Shown here: positions 21,601-33,200 of the stretch, piece by piece
Numbering within the stretch: position 1 is the first letter of the stretch
Layout: the number at the start of each line of letters is the position of its first letter
From: Diatrype stigma
Lineage: Eukaryota > Ascomycota > Sordariomycetes > Xylariales > Diatrypaceae
Reading direction: 5' to 3'
Assembly: GCA_022225965.2 (NCBI GenBank)
Contig: JAKJXP020000027.1
Location: 372,001 to 436,000, forward strand
Length of the DNA: 64,000 nucleotides
Translations under genes and position numbers: made by a program
The notes under the pieces: generated by a model
The model's database searches: none
What the model was told of the DNA's origin: nothing
Seen by the model: only the letters and a program-made list of their open reading frames with translations

Positions 21601-22114
21601 GCCGAGCACTTTAGCTCTGGGCTTATTTCAAAGATTTGAAGAGGGCAGGCGGGCAGGCGCGCAGGCGCGCAGATGGTCAGCTGGAATTCCAAATTGTCGG
21701 CGAACCGGCTATGGTGGGGGTTCATGTACCTGCCTATTAACTATGACCCTATCCATCGCACCTCGGAAGCTTGGAAAGTTTTTGATGTCATCGCCCGCCC
21801 GACACCTGCGCAGTTGGAAGAAACCGTAACCGTACAAAGGAGAGCCGGTCCTTGGCTCGTGTATATTTTCTAGGTGGCCCAGGACGTAGTCAATCTAGGC
21901 GATTTGGAACCCACGAGTATACACTCATATACACACATATACTCGTATTCGCTGTCTTTACACAGGTACTTACTTACCAGGTAGATGGCTTTCTTCAAGA
22001 TCCGGTGATATATGCATATCCCATATCCCATATCCCATATCCCCACGGCACCGTACAGACGCCCTACACCTCTCCTCCTTAAATGCCTTGGGTCGATAGA
22101 CAAGGCTGGGTAAT
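18682..22114. other. Intergenic region of 3.4 kb, no gene seen
   Basis: Divergent promoter space between the secreted-protein gene and ETF-QO. It contains short tandem repeats near 21271-21299 (GCCTGCCA) and 22015-22043 (CATATCC) and a poly-G run near 21130. No supported gene. Confidence 0.5.
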
Positions 22115-24126
22115 ATGTCTTCTTCGGCACCTCTCCAGGCGATAGTGCGACAGAGCACTGTGCCATGTCGATCACGAATAGTCAGGCGCGCCCTCGTAAA
22201 CGCGCCTTCGCCATACTCTACGATCGTAGCCCCTCCGCGAACGAGGCATGTGCGACAAGTTGCCAGCGCTATCTCCCCCCGAATACCAGCACGGCTCTTC
22301 AGTACCACCCGACCGCGGTTCCTTGCCAGCGCCGACGAGAGCTTCGACCCCCAGACCGTGGAGCGCGAAAGTGACGAGGTCGACGTCTGCATTATAGGTG
22401 GAGGTCCGGCTGGACTGAGCGCGGCGATCCGGCTGAAGCAATTGGCAAACGAAAGCGGAAACGAGGACTTCCGGGTATTGTTACTGGAGAAGGCAGGCGA
22501 AATTGGCGCGCATATTCTATCAGGGGCTGTAATCCAGCCCAGTGCCATCAATGAACTGTTTCCCGACTGGCTCGACGAGGCCAACGAAAACCGCTTCGAA
22601 CATGCGACGCCGGTGGTAGGCGACAAGATGAGATTCCTGACCAAGTCAATGGCGATACCGTTGCCGACTCCGCCCCAAATGCACAACCATGGCAACTACA
22701 TTGTTAGTCTAAACCAGTTCACCAAGTGGCTTGGTGAGCGTGCCGAAGAAGTGGGAGTCGAAGTATACCCCGGCTTCGCAGCCTCCGAGGTCATTTACAG
22801 TCCCGATGGGTCCGTCAAGGGGGTCGCCACAAACGATCTCGGAATGGGCCGCGACGGAAAGCCTAAAGACAGCTTTGAGAGAGGAATGGAATTTCATGCC
22901 CGGGTCACTATGTTCGCCGAGGGCGCTCACGGGAACTTGACGAAACAGGTCATCAAGAAGTTCGACTTGAGGAGCGAGAGTCAGCATCAGACCTATGGTC
23001 TCGGCGTGAAGGAAGTCTGGGAGGTCCAGCCCGAAAAGTTCCAGAAGGGCCAAGTTGTCCATTCCATGGGCTACCCGTTGCCCTCGGATACCTACGGCGG
23101 TGCGTGGCTGTATCATTTCGGCGACAATCTGGTTAGCATTGGGCTTGTCACGGCTTTGGACTACTCAAATCCCTGGCTGTCCCCCTACGGCGAATTTCAG
23201 AAGATGAAGCAACATCCTTTATATAGAGACGTGCTCGAAGGTGGAAAGTGCATTTCCTACGGTGCGAGAGCCCTGATTGAAGGTGGCTTCCAATCCATTC
23301 CCAAGGTTGCCTTTCCCGGCGGTGCGATCATAGGGGATTCCGCTGGCTTCGTCAATGTTCCTAAGGTTAAGGGTACACACAACGCCATGAAGTCGGGTAT
23401 GCTTGCTGCCGAGGCTGCTTTCAAGGCGTTAAGCTCGGAAGCCTCGGGATCTGTATTCTTATATGCTTATGAAGAGTCTCTACGGAACTCGAGCATCTGG
23501 AAGGAGCTGAAAGAGGTTCGGAACATGCGGCCTTCCTTCCACAATCCACTGGGCATCTACGGCGGCGTCCTTTACTCTGGCCTCGAGGCTTATATCCTGA
23601 AAGGACGCGTGCCCTGGACATTGAAACACAAGCAAACGGATCACGGCGCAACTAAACACGCAGATCAATGTCCCAAGATCGAGTACCCCAAGCCAGATGG
23701 AAAGATCACTTTCGACATTCTAACCAGCGTGTCCCGGACTGGAACCAACCACGAGGAAGATCAGCCAGTGCATCTCCAGGTCAAGGACTGGGATGCCCAC
23801 GCTCTAGAGACGTGGCCAGCGTACAAGGGCCTAGAAAATCGCTTCTGTCCGGCCGGCGTGTACGAGTATGTGGAGGACTCGTCCAAACCCCTCGGAGTGA
23901 GGTTTCAAATCAACTCACAGAAGTAAGTCCCAGTTTACAAAAGAATTCAAATATGCTGCAGAGGCGCTGCTGCTTCTGCTCCTGCTCAGTACAGAAGCGA
24001 GAAGTAAGCTGACACCAGATGACTAGCTGCATCCATTGCAAGACGTGCGATATCAAGGCGCCGCATCAAGACATCAACTGGGCCGTGCCGCAGGGTGGTG
24101 AAGGACCGAAGTATTATATGACATAA
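22115..24126 (+). CDS. CIR2: Electron transfer flavoprotein-ubiquinone oxidoreductase (ETF-QO), mitochondrial
   Basis: Exons 22115-23922 and 24027-24126 join as AA|C and give 635 residues, the normal length for the family. The first ~75 residues are Arg/Ser/Ala-rich without acids, as in a mitochondrial presequence. An FAD-binding [13 protein letters not shown] motif lies near 92-104. The C-terminal 4Fe-4S cluster ligands are Cys578 (CPAG) and Cys604, Cys607 and Cys610 in CIHCKTC; the intron falls just before this trio. ETF-QO takes electrons from electron transfer flavoprotein (fed by acyl-CoA, dimethylglycine and sarcosine dehydrogenases) and passes them to ubiquinone in the inner membrane. 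All key residues appear intact. The symbol follows the yeast gene; the human counterpart is ETFDH. Confidence 0.96.
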
Positions 24127-24880
24127 TGGTGAATACCTTCTCGGTACTCATCCGTTCATGAAGCAGCTCCATAAGGCTCGTCGTATATCCGAAGCAGCGC
24201 TGCAATTGCGCGATTAGTGCTTGGGATCAAATGAGGGGTGCAAAGTGGAAAGTGGAGGACTAATATAGCCGAATCTTCTGTATTTATACACTGTAAGCCA
24301 ACAACACCAAAGCGTTGTAGCCCAATCCTGTAGCTATAAATGTGAAGACAGCAATCAATCACGACACATTGGATTCGAGTATATAATATGGACAAGCGGT
24401 CCCGATTATATTGCACTCCCTCGTTGAACAGAGGGCGGGGAATAGTTTGTGGGACTTTCCAGTCAGTCTTATTAGCGTACTCAATTCGGTATGTCATATA
24501 TATATATATATATATATATAACTGGCAGTGGGATGTTCCGCAACCTGATATAAACTTCTTCCGTTCATGATGCTGCTTTCAGGGTGTGTCGTCATGTAAA
24601 CACTCAAGCGTTCACCCAACGGACCCATACGAGCATGAGCATGCTCCCCAAGAGCGCATTTCCAGCCCAACATCCACCAGCTAGGTTCCCGTTGATCTCG
24701 ATGTCATGCAGGCGCTTAGTTTTTTTCTTTGCCAAAAATCAGCTAAACCTGATTCTTCGTTCGAATGACCGGTACCTATTCGGCCACTCCTCAGCCCACA
24801 CAACCAGTCCATCCAATCCAATCCAGTTCCAATCTCAGGTTCCAGACCTCAGGTCCCAGGTCTCAGCTCCCGTCCCGGAA
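24127..24880. other. Convergent intergenic spacer
   Basis: Space between ETF-QO and the HODM-like gene, containing an (AT)n microsatellite at about 24496-24521. No gene seen. Confidence 0.55.
24496..24521. repeat. (AT)n microsatellite
   Basis: Thirteen uninterrupted AT dinucleotides. Confidence 0.9.
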
Positions 24881-26601
24881 TCAGAAACCCTGCTGGGCGT
24901 GCCACTTGGCCTCCCAGCCGGGAAACCAGGGGCTCTGGTCGAGGGTGCGGGGCTCCCAGCCCTTCTCGACGGCGCCGCGCTCCTCCTGCTCGGCGGCGAA
25001 CTCGCGCAGCATGGGCAGGACGACGTGCTCGGTGTGCCAGGTGCCCTTGTACCGCATGATGGCGGGGCTGCCCTCGGCCAGCACCTTGAGCAGGAGCGCG
25101 GGCACGTACGGCTCGTCGCGGAACTCCGCCAGCGGCGTGAACAGGCCCTTGAAGTTGAACACCACCCCGCCCGACAGCGGCAGCCGCCGCAGCGTCTGCC
25201 AGTCCACCCGGAAGTGGCACCGCTCCCGTGCCAGCCCCGGGTCCTGGTACTCCCGCAGCGCCCCGTGCGGGTCCCCCGGCGGCATGTACAGCGGCTGGTC
25301 CACCTCGAGCCCCCACGAGCCCCGCTGGATCGGCTTGCTGGAGGGCATCTTGGAGAAGTATCTGTTTTTTGGGGGCAAGGGGGGGTCAGTTGAGATCTAA
25401 CTTTGTAGGCGCGGGGGGGGGGGGGAAGGTTGTACAAGAGTGATTGATAGGTAGGGGAGGTAGGTAAGAGAGAAAAAGAAGGAAGACGTACCGATCCATG
25501 CTGAACTGCATCTTCTCCTTGTAGTCCGGGATGGGCTCGTGGATCTCGTGGAGCTTCAGGCCGATCTTGCTGGCGACGTTCCAGCCGAGCGAGGAGCAGA
25601 CGACGCCGGCGCGGAAGTGGTACAGGCCGGTGTCGGGGTGGCGCAGCACGACGGCGAAGTCCTCGGGCACGTTGTCCAGCAGCACCAGCAGGGGGTGGCG
25701 CTCGGCGAGCGCCGTCTCCGTCCCCAGGATCCGGTTCTCCAGCCGCCGCTTGTCCGCCGACAGGGAGAAGTACCGCGGGTACCGCGCGCACACGAACTGC
25801 ACCACCATCTCCATCAGCTCCTTGCATGCCAGCTCCGACCCCGGCAGGAAGTCCAGCACCGCCGACCCGTGCTTCGCGTACAGCTCCTGCCGCTGCGCGA
25901 CCCGCGCCCGGTACGTCGACTCCAGCTCGATCCACCAGTCCGTCTCGAGCTTCGTCAATGCTGCGGTTGTGTTGAGAGCGTCAGTACGTTACTTCTTTTT
26001 TTCAGGGGGGGGGGGGGGGGGTCTTGTTTTGTTTCCGCTGTTATAGAGAATCACAGTACTTACACATCGTCTGGTGGTACGCCCACCGGAGGGGGCGGTA
26101 CGGCCTCGGCAAGGCCTTGTCGATGTCGAAACCCTCGTACGGCTTGGGCAGGGGCACTTCGGAGAGGGCAGCGTAGTCGGGGAAGTCGCCGAGCGCCTTC
26201 ACCTCGCGGACCGAGAAGCCGGTGTAGACGAACTTATCGTCGTCCGCCTTCCGGTAGTCCTCCTCGAACCCGAGCAGCGAGCGCTCGAACGTCTGCTGGT
26301 CGAAGGACAGGTCGCCGAGTGCCTTCTGCTGGCCCGCCGGCAGGCCTTCCCGCAGCTTCCTGAGCTGCTCTCGCTGCAGCGGCGGGAACGCCGCCGCCAG
26401 GTTCGACTTGGAGGGCTTAGAGGACGATGACGGTGGCTGTTGCTTCTCTATGCTCGGTGTGCTTGGCCGCGTTGGCCTGCTGCGCCGGAGCCCCAACCTC
26501 CCGAGCACGGCATCCTTGCCGGCCTTGTTCAGGGTCAGAAATGTGATGATTGAGAATAGCACGGCGAGTGCTGGCCAGGCCAGGCCAATAGCCGCCGTCA
26601 T
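24881..26601 (-). CDS. HODM alpha-subunit-like haem protein (DUF3445), membrane-anchored
   Basis: Exons 26601-26064, 25960-25492 and 25361-24881 join in frame and give 495 residues. Residues ~5-24 form one hydrophobic segment (GLAWPALAVLFSIITFLTL), a likely N-terminal membrane anchor, followed by a basic Ser/Pro-rich linker. The rest matches my knowledge of fungal DUF3445 proteins: LPRPYRPLRW, a DWWIELES segment, YKEKMQFSMDRYFSKM across the second junction, and RVDWQTLRRLPLSGGVVF. The family is named for the alpha subunit of bacterial haem-dependent oxidative N-demethylase, which demethylates dimethylamine with O2. The fungal copies are stand-alone and their substrates are unknown to me. The gene converges on ETF-QO. 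Confidence 0.82.
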
Positions 26602-28314
26602 ATCGGAGATTGTGAACCAAGCGTGACGATCGATGAATGACAGTATAAGTCAGTGTAGTTCATGTACTATAGTCGTCACCCGCTAGTTCAACTGTTATAT
26701 CGGCGACATCGAACACGATGCACTCGGATGGGATTGTTGGACCGCTACTCCCTGCGTAATGCAGTTCTTTATACTCACATACCACAAAGACACGAAGACA
26801 CAGACATAGATATAAAGTGCACTCATGCTTATAACAATCCCCTCGACGTCAGCGTATAGCTCCTATCAACTCCCGGCCCGCTAGCCTGATGCAACCCCCG
26901 ATATACGCCCCGCATTTCGGGGCGAGGACGCCCCAGCTAATGATAAGGTGTCACCACCCAAGTGGTCGTCAGGTGAGCGATAAGCCGTTGCGATCGCTGG
27001 ATAAGGGCGGCTTGGCCAGTATGGCGATCATGCCGACAGAAGTCCGTCAGCTAGCACGGACAGGTTATGATCTGTAGATTTCCCGAGATCGGATATAGGG
27101 GCGCGAGCTGTGCACCAACGAGCTTATCTATAGATATGTCCGATAGATATAGACTGCGGTCCATTACGTGTACAGTATATGGATGCTCCCGGTAACCCGC
27201 TCCCCTGTCTCTTGTGTAATCGTATCACGGCTGCATGCTTTATGAGATATACTGACATACATAGTCTGGGTCGTCGTGTCGGCGTTGGACTGCAGTTAGA
27301 TCGGCAAGTCTGACATATAGTCGGCTGCTCATTTGGCATGGGGTAAGCTTTGAAGCCTATAAATACCCAGATCCCAGGCGAGGCGAGGATCCTTGCCTTT
27401 CGAGATGGAGGCAATGTGAGAATGCTATATACGTATAGACTAGACTATCAGACAACGTCCGGTTACGCTAATAATACTAGAGATAGATAAAGCAAGTGAT
27501 GACTGGACTGGTTTTTAATAAGACAGACCAGAAGACAGTAAGGTGCATTGATAGGAATCCTAACACTTGACCCCAAGCAACACACACACACACACACACA
27601 TATATATATCGTACTAATGCATCTCCTAGCAAACATTGCACATATCAGCACACAGAAACATACGACCTTCATAGCCTTTGATAAGACCATACGCTTTAAC
27701 ATGTGTCAAACATTTAAGACAACTACTCGAGATACACTCGATGCAGTAGGTATACTACGGCTTCAACAATCCACGTGGTAGTAGTTGGTCATCACCTCAT
27801 TCCGTTGATATATCACAACTGATGTTATATGTTTAGATCCTAAGTGTCTAAACCAATACCCATCCTGAATACTGGCTAAATACGTGTGATTGGTCCCGTT
27901 AGAATAGCTGTCAGACTAAAGGGCTTCTAAAGAGATATATCCAATCATCAATTAAGAAGGGCTGCTTATGTGCTGACATGCACCATGTTACCACCCAGTT
28001 ATATCATGTCAAAATAATAAAATTGCCAACCCCCCCCTAACGACAGACATCACCGGTTCATGGAAGTTCTAAAGTTCTTTCCTATAAGGGCAGTTGTCTT
28101 AGTCATACCTATGAAACATTGAATCTTATGAACCAACTTTTATATCCGTTTATCCAGATGTTGATGTTGATTTATGACGGATAGTTTAGACTCGCCGGCC
28201 TCTATAATGCCAATCTTACCATCATACCAATCCGTCTCTATTCCCACTTCATCTATAATCGTAATCGTCAGATACTATTCATTGATCTCGAGGAGTCCAA
28301 TCATTCAATCATAT
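26602..28314. other. Intergenic region, no gene seen
   Basis: Upstream of the HODM-like gene and downstream of the MFS gene. Only a (CA)n(TA)n microsatellite at about 27579-27609 stands out. Confidence 0.5.
27579..27609. repeat. (CA)n(TA)n microsatellite
   Basis: About ten CA units are followed directly by TA units. Confidence 0.9.
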
Positions 28315-30247
28315 TCACTCATCCCTTGTGTAGGGTGAGCGTTGCCGCAATTTCGGCCCGTATCTCATGACTATCACCGGGATCGGCGCGACGCAGAGGA
28401 GTATCCCACCCATCACGGTAAACCCCCATCCGTAGCCGCACGCCTCGACCAACGGATGCACGGCCAGCGGTAGGAAGGCGCCCATGAGGCACCGCGTCAC
28501 GATCAGCGCCGTCATCGCGGACGCGGAGTAGATGCCGAAGGTGTCGACAACGTAGGTGATCAGGGGCAGGTACCCGAACTGCAGCGTGAACGCGAGCAGG
28601 ACGAGGGACAGCAGAGAGTACGGCAGCGGGAGGCCCAGCTGCGGGACCCAGCCGTACAAGGCCACGAAGAAGGGCATGAAGAACCCGCCCGCTATGACGA
28701 GAGGCAGCCGGAACTCTGGTTGTCCCACGCCCTTGTTGCCATCGCGCAGTCGGATGTAGATAGGGTCGAGTGTCAGGTTGCAGAGGGTCACACTGAGGAA
28801 GGAACCGACGCCTGCGTTTGTTTAGCATGTGGTTCAGCTCGGCAGAAGAAGCCCACGGGAAGTTAGACCTACTAAACCCAATGAAAGTCGACCCAATCAA
28901 GGCAGGACTCAGGCCATAGTGGCCACCCATGATATCCTATTGCTACAATGTTAGCATCACGTCATCATAGCGGAACGGACAGCTTTGACAGCTAATTATC
29001 AGAGGAGTGGGGGGAGGATCAAGGTTCGATGTCGGTAGAAGTAATGATAGGAGACGGAGACCCCTAGACGTACCCTAAACACACATTATTAGCATTAGCA
29101 ACAACATAAACCAGCGAGTAGCAACTAGGAATATTGCAAGGCGGGTAGGTATACTCACGGCAGCGTCACAGACATGACGTAGAAGTAGGTGAACACCATG
29201 CCGCCGAACAGGCACATGGCCTGCAGGACGCCGGAGCCGAAGAAGACGATGAAGGGCCGCAGGACGGCCTCCCAGACCTTCTCGGCGTCGCGCTGGCCCG
29301 CGAGGTCGAAGACGGTGCGGAGCGCGGGGTTGCCCGTCTCGCGGCGCAGGCGGGCGGCACGGCGGCGCAGGATGGGGACGCGGTAGGTCTCGCGGAAGCA
29401 GGCGAGGAAGACGAGCTCGCAGGCGCCGGCGAGGGCGGCGCTGAACCAGACGACGCGGCGCCAGCCGAGGGACTCGGCGACGGCGCCGCTGATGGCGGGG
29501 CCGATGGCGCCGCCGACCAGGGGCGCCAGCTGCACGCAGCTCATGGCCGACCCGCGCCGCTCGGGCGGGAACAGGTCGCCGATGATGGCCGGGCCCAGCA
29601 CGTTGGTGGCGACGGCGAGGCCGGTCAGGACGCGCGCGCCCACGAAGGCCGCCGAGCTGCCGCACGTCGCCGCCAGCACCGTGCCGCCCACGAACAGCAC
29701 GTTCGCCCCGTTGATGACCGGGTACCGCCCGAAGATCTCCGAGAGCGGCCCGATCAGCAGCGGGCCCGCCGCCTCGCCCAGCTCCCAGATCGTCACGAGC
29801 AGTACGCTCGCCGACTTGCTGGAGGGCGAGGCGTCCCCGCCGCCTCGGACCACCCCGTCCAGATCATCCACGATTCGGTTCGCGATCGGTATCACCGACG
29901 TGCAGGTGAAGGTCCTGTGAGGTGGGGAGGATGTCAACTATAAACCTCCTAAGTGGGTTTGGGTGGTAAGAGACGGGGGCCTCAATGCCGCGTGCGTCTT
30001 GGGTTGCTTGCCCATGCGTGCGTGCATTGACAACGCAGAGGTGAATAGGTACCTACACGGTGAAGGCCGTCAAGGCGAGGAGGGCGACGATGCCCCATTT
30101 GTAGGCCGCCGGCCACTCCATGGGGTTCTCTGGGTCGCCCGCGGGGTCGAACCCGACGATATCCTTGCTCGCATGCTCGTCGAGCCGGTCCCCGATCTCG
30201 CTCTCCTCCGCCTCCGGGTTTGCAAGCAGCGGCACGTTTTCGTCCAT
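28315..30247 (-). CDS. MFS drug:H+ antiporter-type transporter with a predicted one-nucleotide exon
   Basis: Exons 30247-30057, 29914-29159, 29074 (single G), 28936-28873 and 28811-28315 give 502 residues in one frame. Twelve hydrophobic stretches are expected. The first crosses intron 1 (ALTAFTV|TFTCTS). Typical features are GPLLIGPLSEIFGRYPV in the TM2-TM3 region, the Arg-bearing GARVLTGLAVA in TM4 and the antiporter-like APLVGGAIGPAISG in TM5. The cytosolic N-terminus is acidic and ends in DPENPMEWP, as usual in fungal DHA1 (polyamine/azole-exporter-like) proteins. The substrate is unknown. Exon 2 ends in phase 2 and the DIMGGHYGLSP exon begins in phase 0; the extra G at 29074 between good splice signals closes the frame. 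A sequencing error is the alternative. The ATG at 30247 is in CACCATGG context. Confidence 0.85.
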
Positions 30248-33200
30248 GGTGGGCTTTGTTGTTCTTCTCTCTTCCTCGCTCAACCAGTCTTGCTCACTCG
30301 CTCGCTCACTCAGCGCACAAATCGCCCAGGGGTTATCGAGGTGAGGCGGGACGGGACGGAGCGGGCGGTCAGTCCAATCAACACAACTATTTGAACGAAC
30401 GGTGAATAACGAGTAGTACCTGGCCTTTATAATCGGGGTTTCCTACTACCTATGCACTCACCTATGCAATTAGATAATGACATACTACCTACTAATATGC
30501 AAACTACTATCAGATTATCCGTACTAATTACCTAACTGGGTAGTTCGAGAGTTGCATCAAGTGGAGTCCCGCAGCTTCGACCGAGAATCGGCGGTCGAAT
30601 GAAAGGGCGTGGCCGAGGGCGCCGCTACGTATGTCAGTTACCCCTGACAGCACGCGATTATACTTTTAGGTATATACCTAGGTATAATACGACATCCGAT
30701 AATGCATCTCATTCTAAGCCGAGACGTGACTTTGTCATTACATGATATAAGACAACCCCTCTCCGCCCATAATGAAGTTGTTCGTTAGCCTGCTATAGGA
30801 GCATTCTAGTTGGTAATAGAAACAAGTTATAGAGCCTACAGACCGATGGTCGTCTTGTCATGCCGGTTTTGCTGGCTGTGAACAGACAGAACAAATGCAT
30901 CATGAACACATCTTATATGATGGCACCAGGGCATATGGGCTGAGTTCTATATCATGGACAGCCAGGTGAGGCTGAACATACTATAATTTGATCGGGGGTG
31001 GAAGGGGTTTGTCCGTGCTGTTCCGGGCAACTTGGTATTGATTTATACGAAGGTTAAACAGCTGATATAGTTTCAATATCGTTGGACCAAACCGATCATG
31101 CTTGGTTACGGGTAGCTCATGACCTCGAAATATCACATAGCGCCGATGTATCTATACAGGCCAACAAGGTGCACCCGGCAACCAAGAAGTAAAGAGATGG
31201 GATACAACACCACATGATGACTGATGCAAGAGAGCACCAATGATTCCATGTACCATATCTACATCTGTGTTACTGTTACGAAGTCGCAGAGAGTTCACGG
31301 GTGTCATGAACAAGCATTACCTTATAGAAGCCTTCATATGACCGAGTGTTGGCTGCGTGTCTGTAAGGTAGGTGGCAAGTCTAGCGATGAGGGCTGAAGT
31401 GCCATTGCCTGCCCATATTTCTATGTTAAGGGGGCCGATAACCCCCCTGCCCCCTTATAGCTGACCCCTTAAACACCAACCCCTTCAAACTTGATTGATG
31501 ATGTAGTTCAAATTCCCGGAATCATTTGAGTTTACGTAGTTATTAGGTATGATACCATTATGACTAGTGGTGCCAGGCTATGAAATGTGAATGAGCATCA
31601 ATAGCTGAGAATCGAGTGCGCGCCCGTCTGCTAATTCCGGTACAGAATTCCTCACTGGAAATGGGTATATCTGTATACATGTCGGGTTATAAGAACGGAC
31701 ATGCCCTTAGATGGCGTTTCGAGGTACTTGGTCGACAGGAGCGCAACAATACAGTACCCATATTTTAAAGTTGAATCTGGGGAATATCTGAAATCCAACA
31801 GGCTCTTGCTTATATCGCTGATGTAAGAATGATTGTAACCATCTTGCCCTGAGGTCATCAATACCGCGAGTTGTAATACCTAGGTACTAAGTGAAACTGA
31901 AGGAATCAGTAATAACCAAAGCGACCTGGATCTATAGTACTTGAAATGCATCGACTGACCATGAGGAATCTCATGCATGTATGTAATTATGAATAATAGC
32001 AATTGGAACAGCCCTCGCAGCCTCGGAAGTCAGAAATCAACAGACCATAGGAAGACCAGACCGGCGACACGTGATAACTAATAGAGAATAAAAGATATTG
32101 ATAAGAGCGCCGATAGTCTAGCCTACCTAACCACTTACTATGCGCTATGTGTTCATAGTTAGGTGGCTTTCAGCTCGTTCTGTCCCAGTGCCAGTGCCCC
32201 ACACCACAGTGCGCCCAGACTGGCTACTTAGGTGGTACTTAAGACCTTAAGCCGCTTCCATGCAGGCTGGACATACCATCCATGGATGCATTGAAATCAA
32301 AAGTGCCTTCCAGCAGCCACAAACATTGGTTGACGCTTGTCTCGCGTCGCGTCAGATAATCCAGGCAGCTAGGACTCTAGGGAGCATCACGCGCGAGCCG
32401 GCCAAACCCAAAGTTAAGCAGATCGGTCCATAGGCTGCATCGGTTGCGGTTGCAAACGAATAGGCTTCAGACCCTGGTTTACCGCTGATTACAATTTAGT
32501 TTCGTGCAACCCGTGCTGGATGGCTGTTATGCTTTGCGAGTGAAGCACTGGACGTGCTGTGATGAGCCGTGAGTAGGCGAACACACACACATATTAACTG
32601 CGACAAATCAATGTTTCGGGTGTTGCAGCAAGGCAGTGCAAAACGCATGAGTCATACTTGTGCGAAATTTGTGCAGGCCAGGCATGCAGGCATGCTGGGC
32701 ATGGCAGGCTCTGTTAGACTAGCCTGCAGGTGGTGATCCGTTTGACATGGGTGGCTGCGCAAGGCTGGGAGCGGACAGAGCGGACAGATGAAAAATAAAA
32801 TAAAACAATAAAATAATAGCAGGGATATTGAATGGGTTGGGGACGGGTCCGACGCCCAAGCTAGGGGGGCCGGCAAATGATGAAACCTACAATACGAGTA
32901 AGAAGGAGCGAGACCAGGCCGTGGGGAAACCACTGAGTTCACCACCCAACCCACTGTCGACCCTTCTCTTCAAGTCCAGCTCCGGCACTGTAGATAGTTA
33001 CCTACCCTTTGTATGAGTGGTATCGCTTTCCCAACAGGCCCATTATGAACGGCTGTGGAGCTTGAAGAGCGAGGAAGAACATGGCGGTTGCGACAAGAAG
33101 AAAATGAGTGTATGATGACGGCTTGAGCGAGAAGAGAAACGACTGGGAGAAAAGATGAAGAGACCGGGAGAGGAGTTGGAAGGAGAATGAATTGATCGAT

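Noticed and set aside
24584..26363. Plus-strand frames of 211-274 codons
   Set aside because: They are antisense to the HODM-like exons, and their composition is dominated by low-complexity residues.
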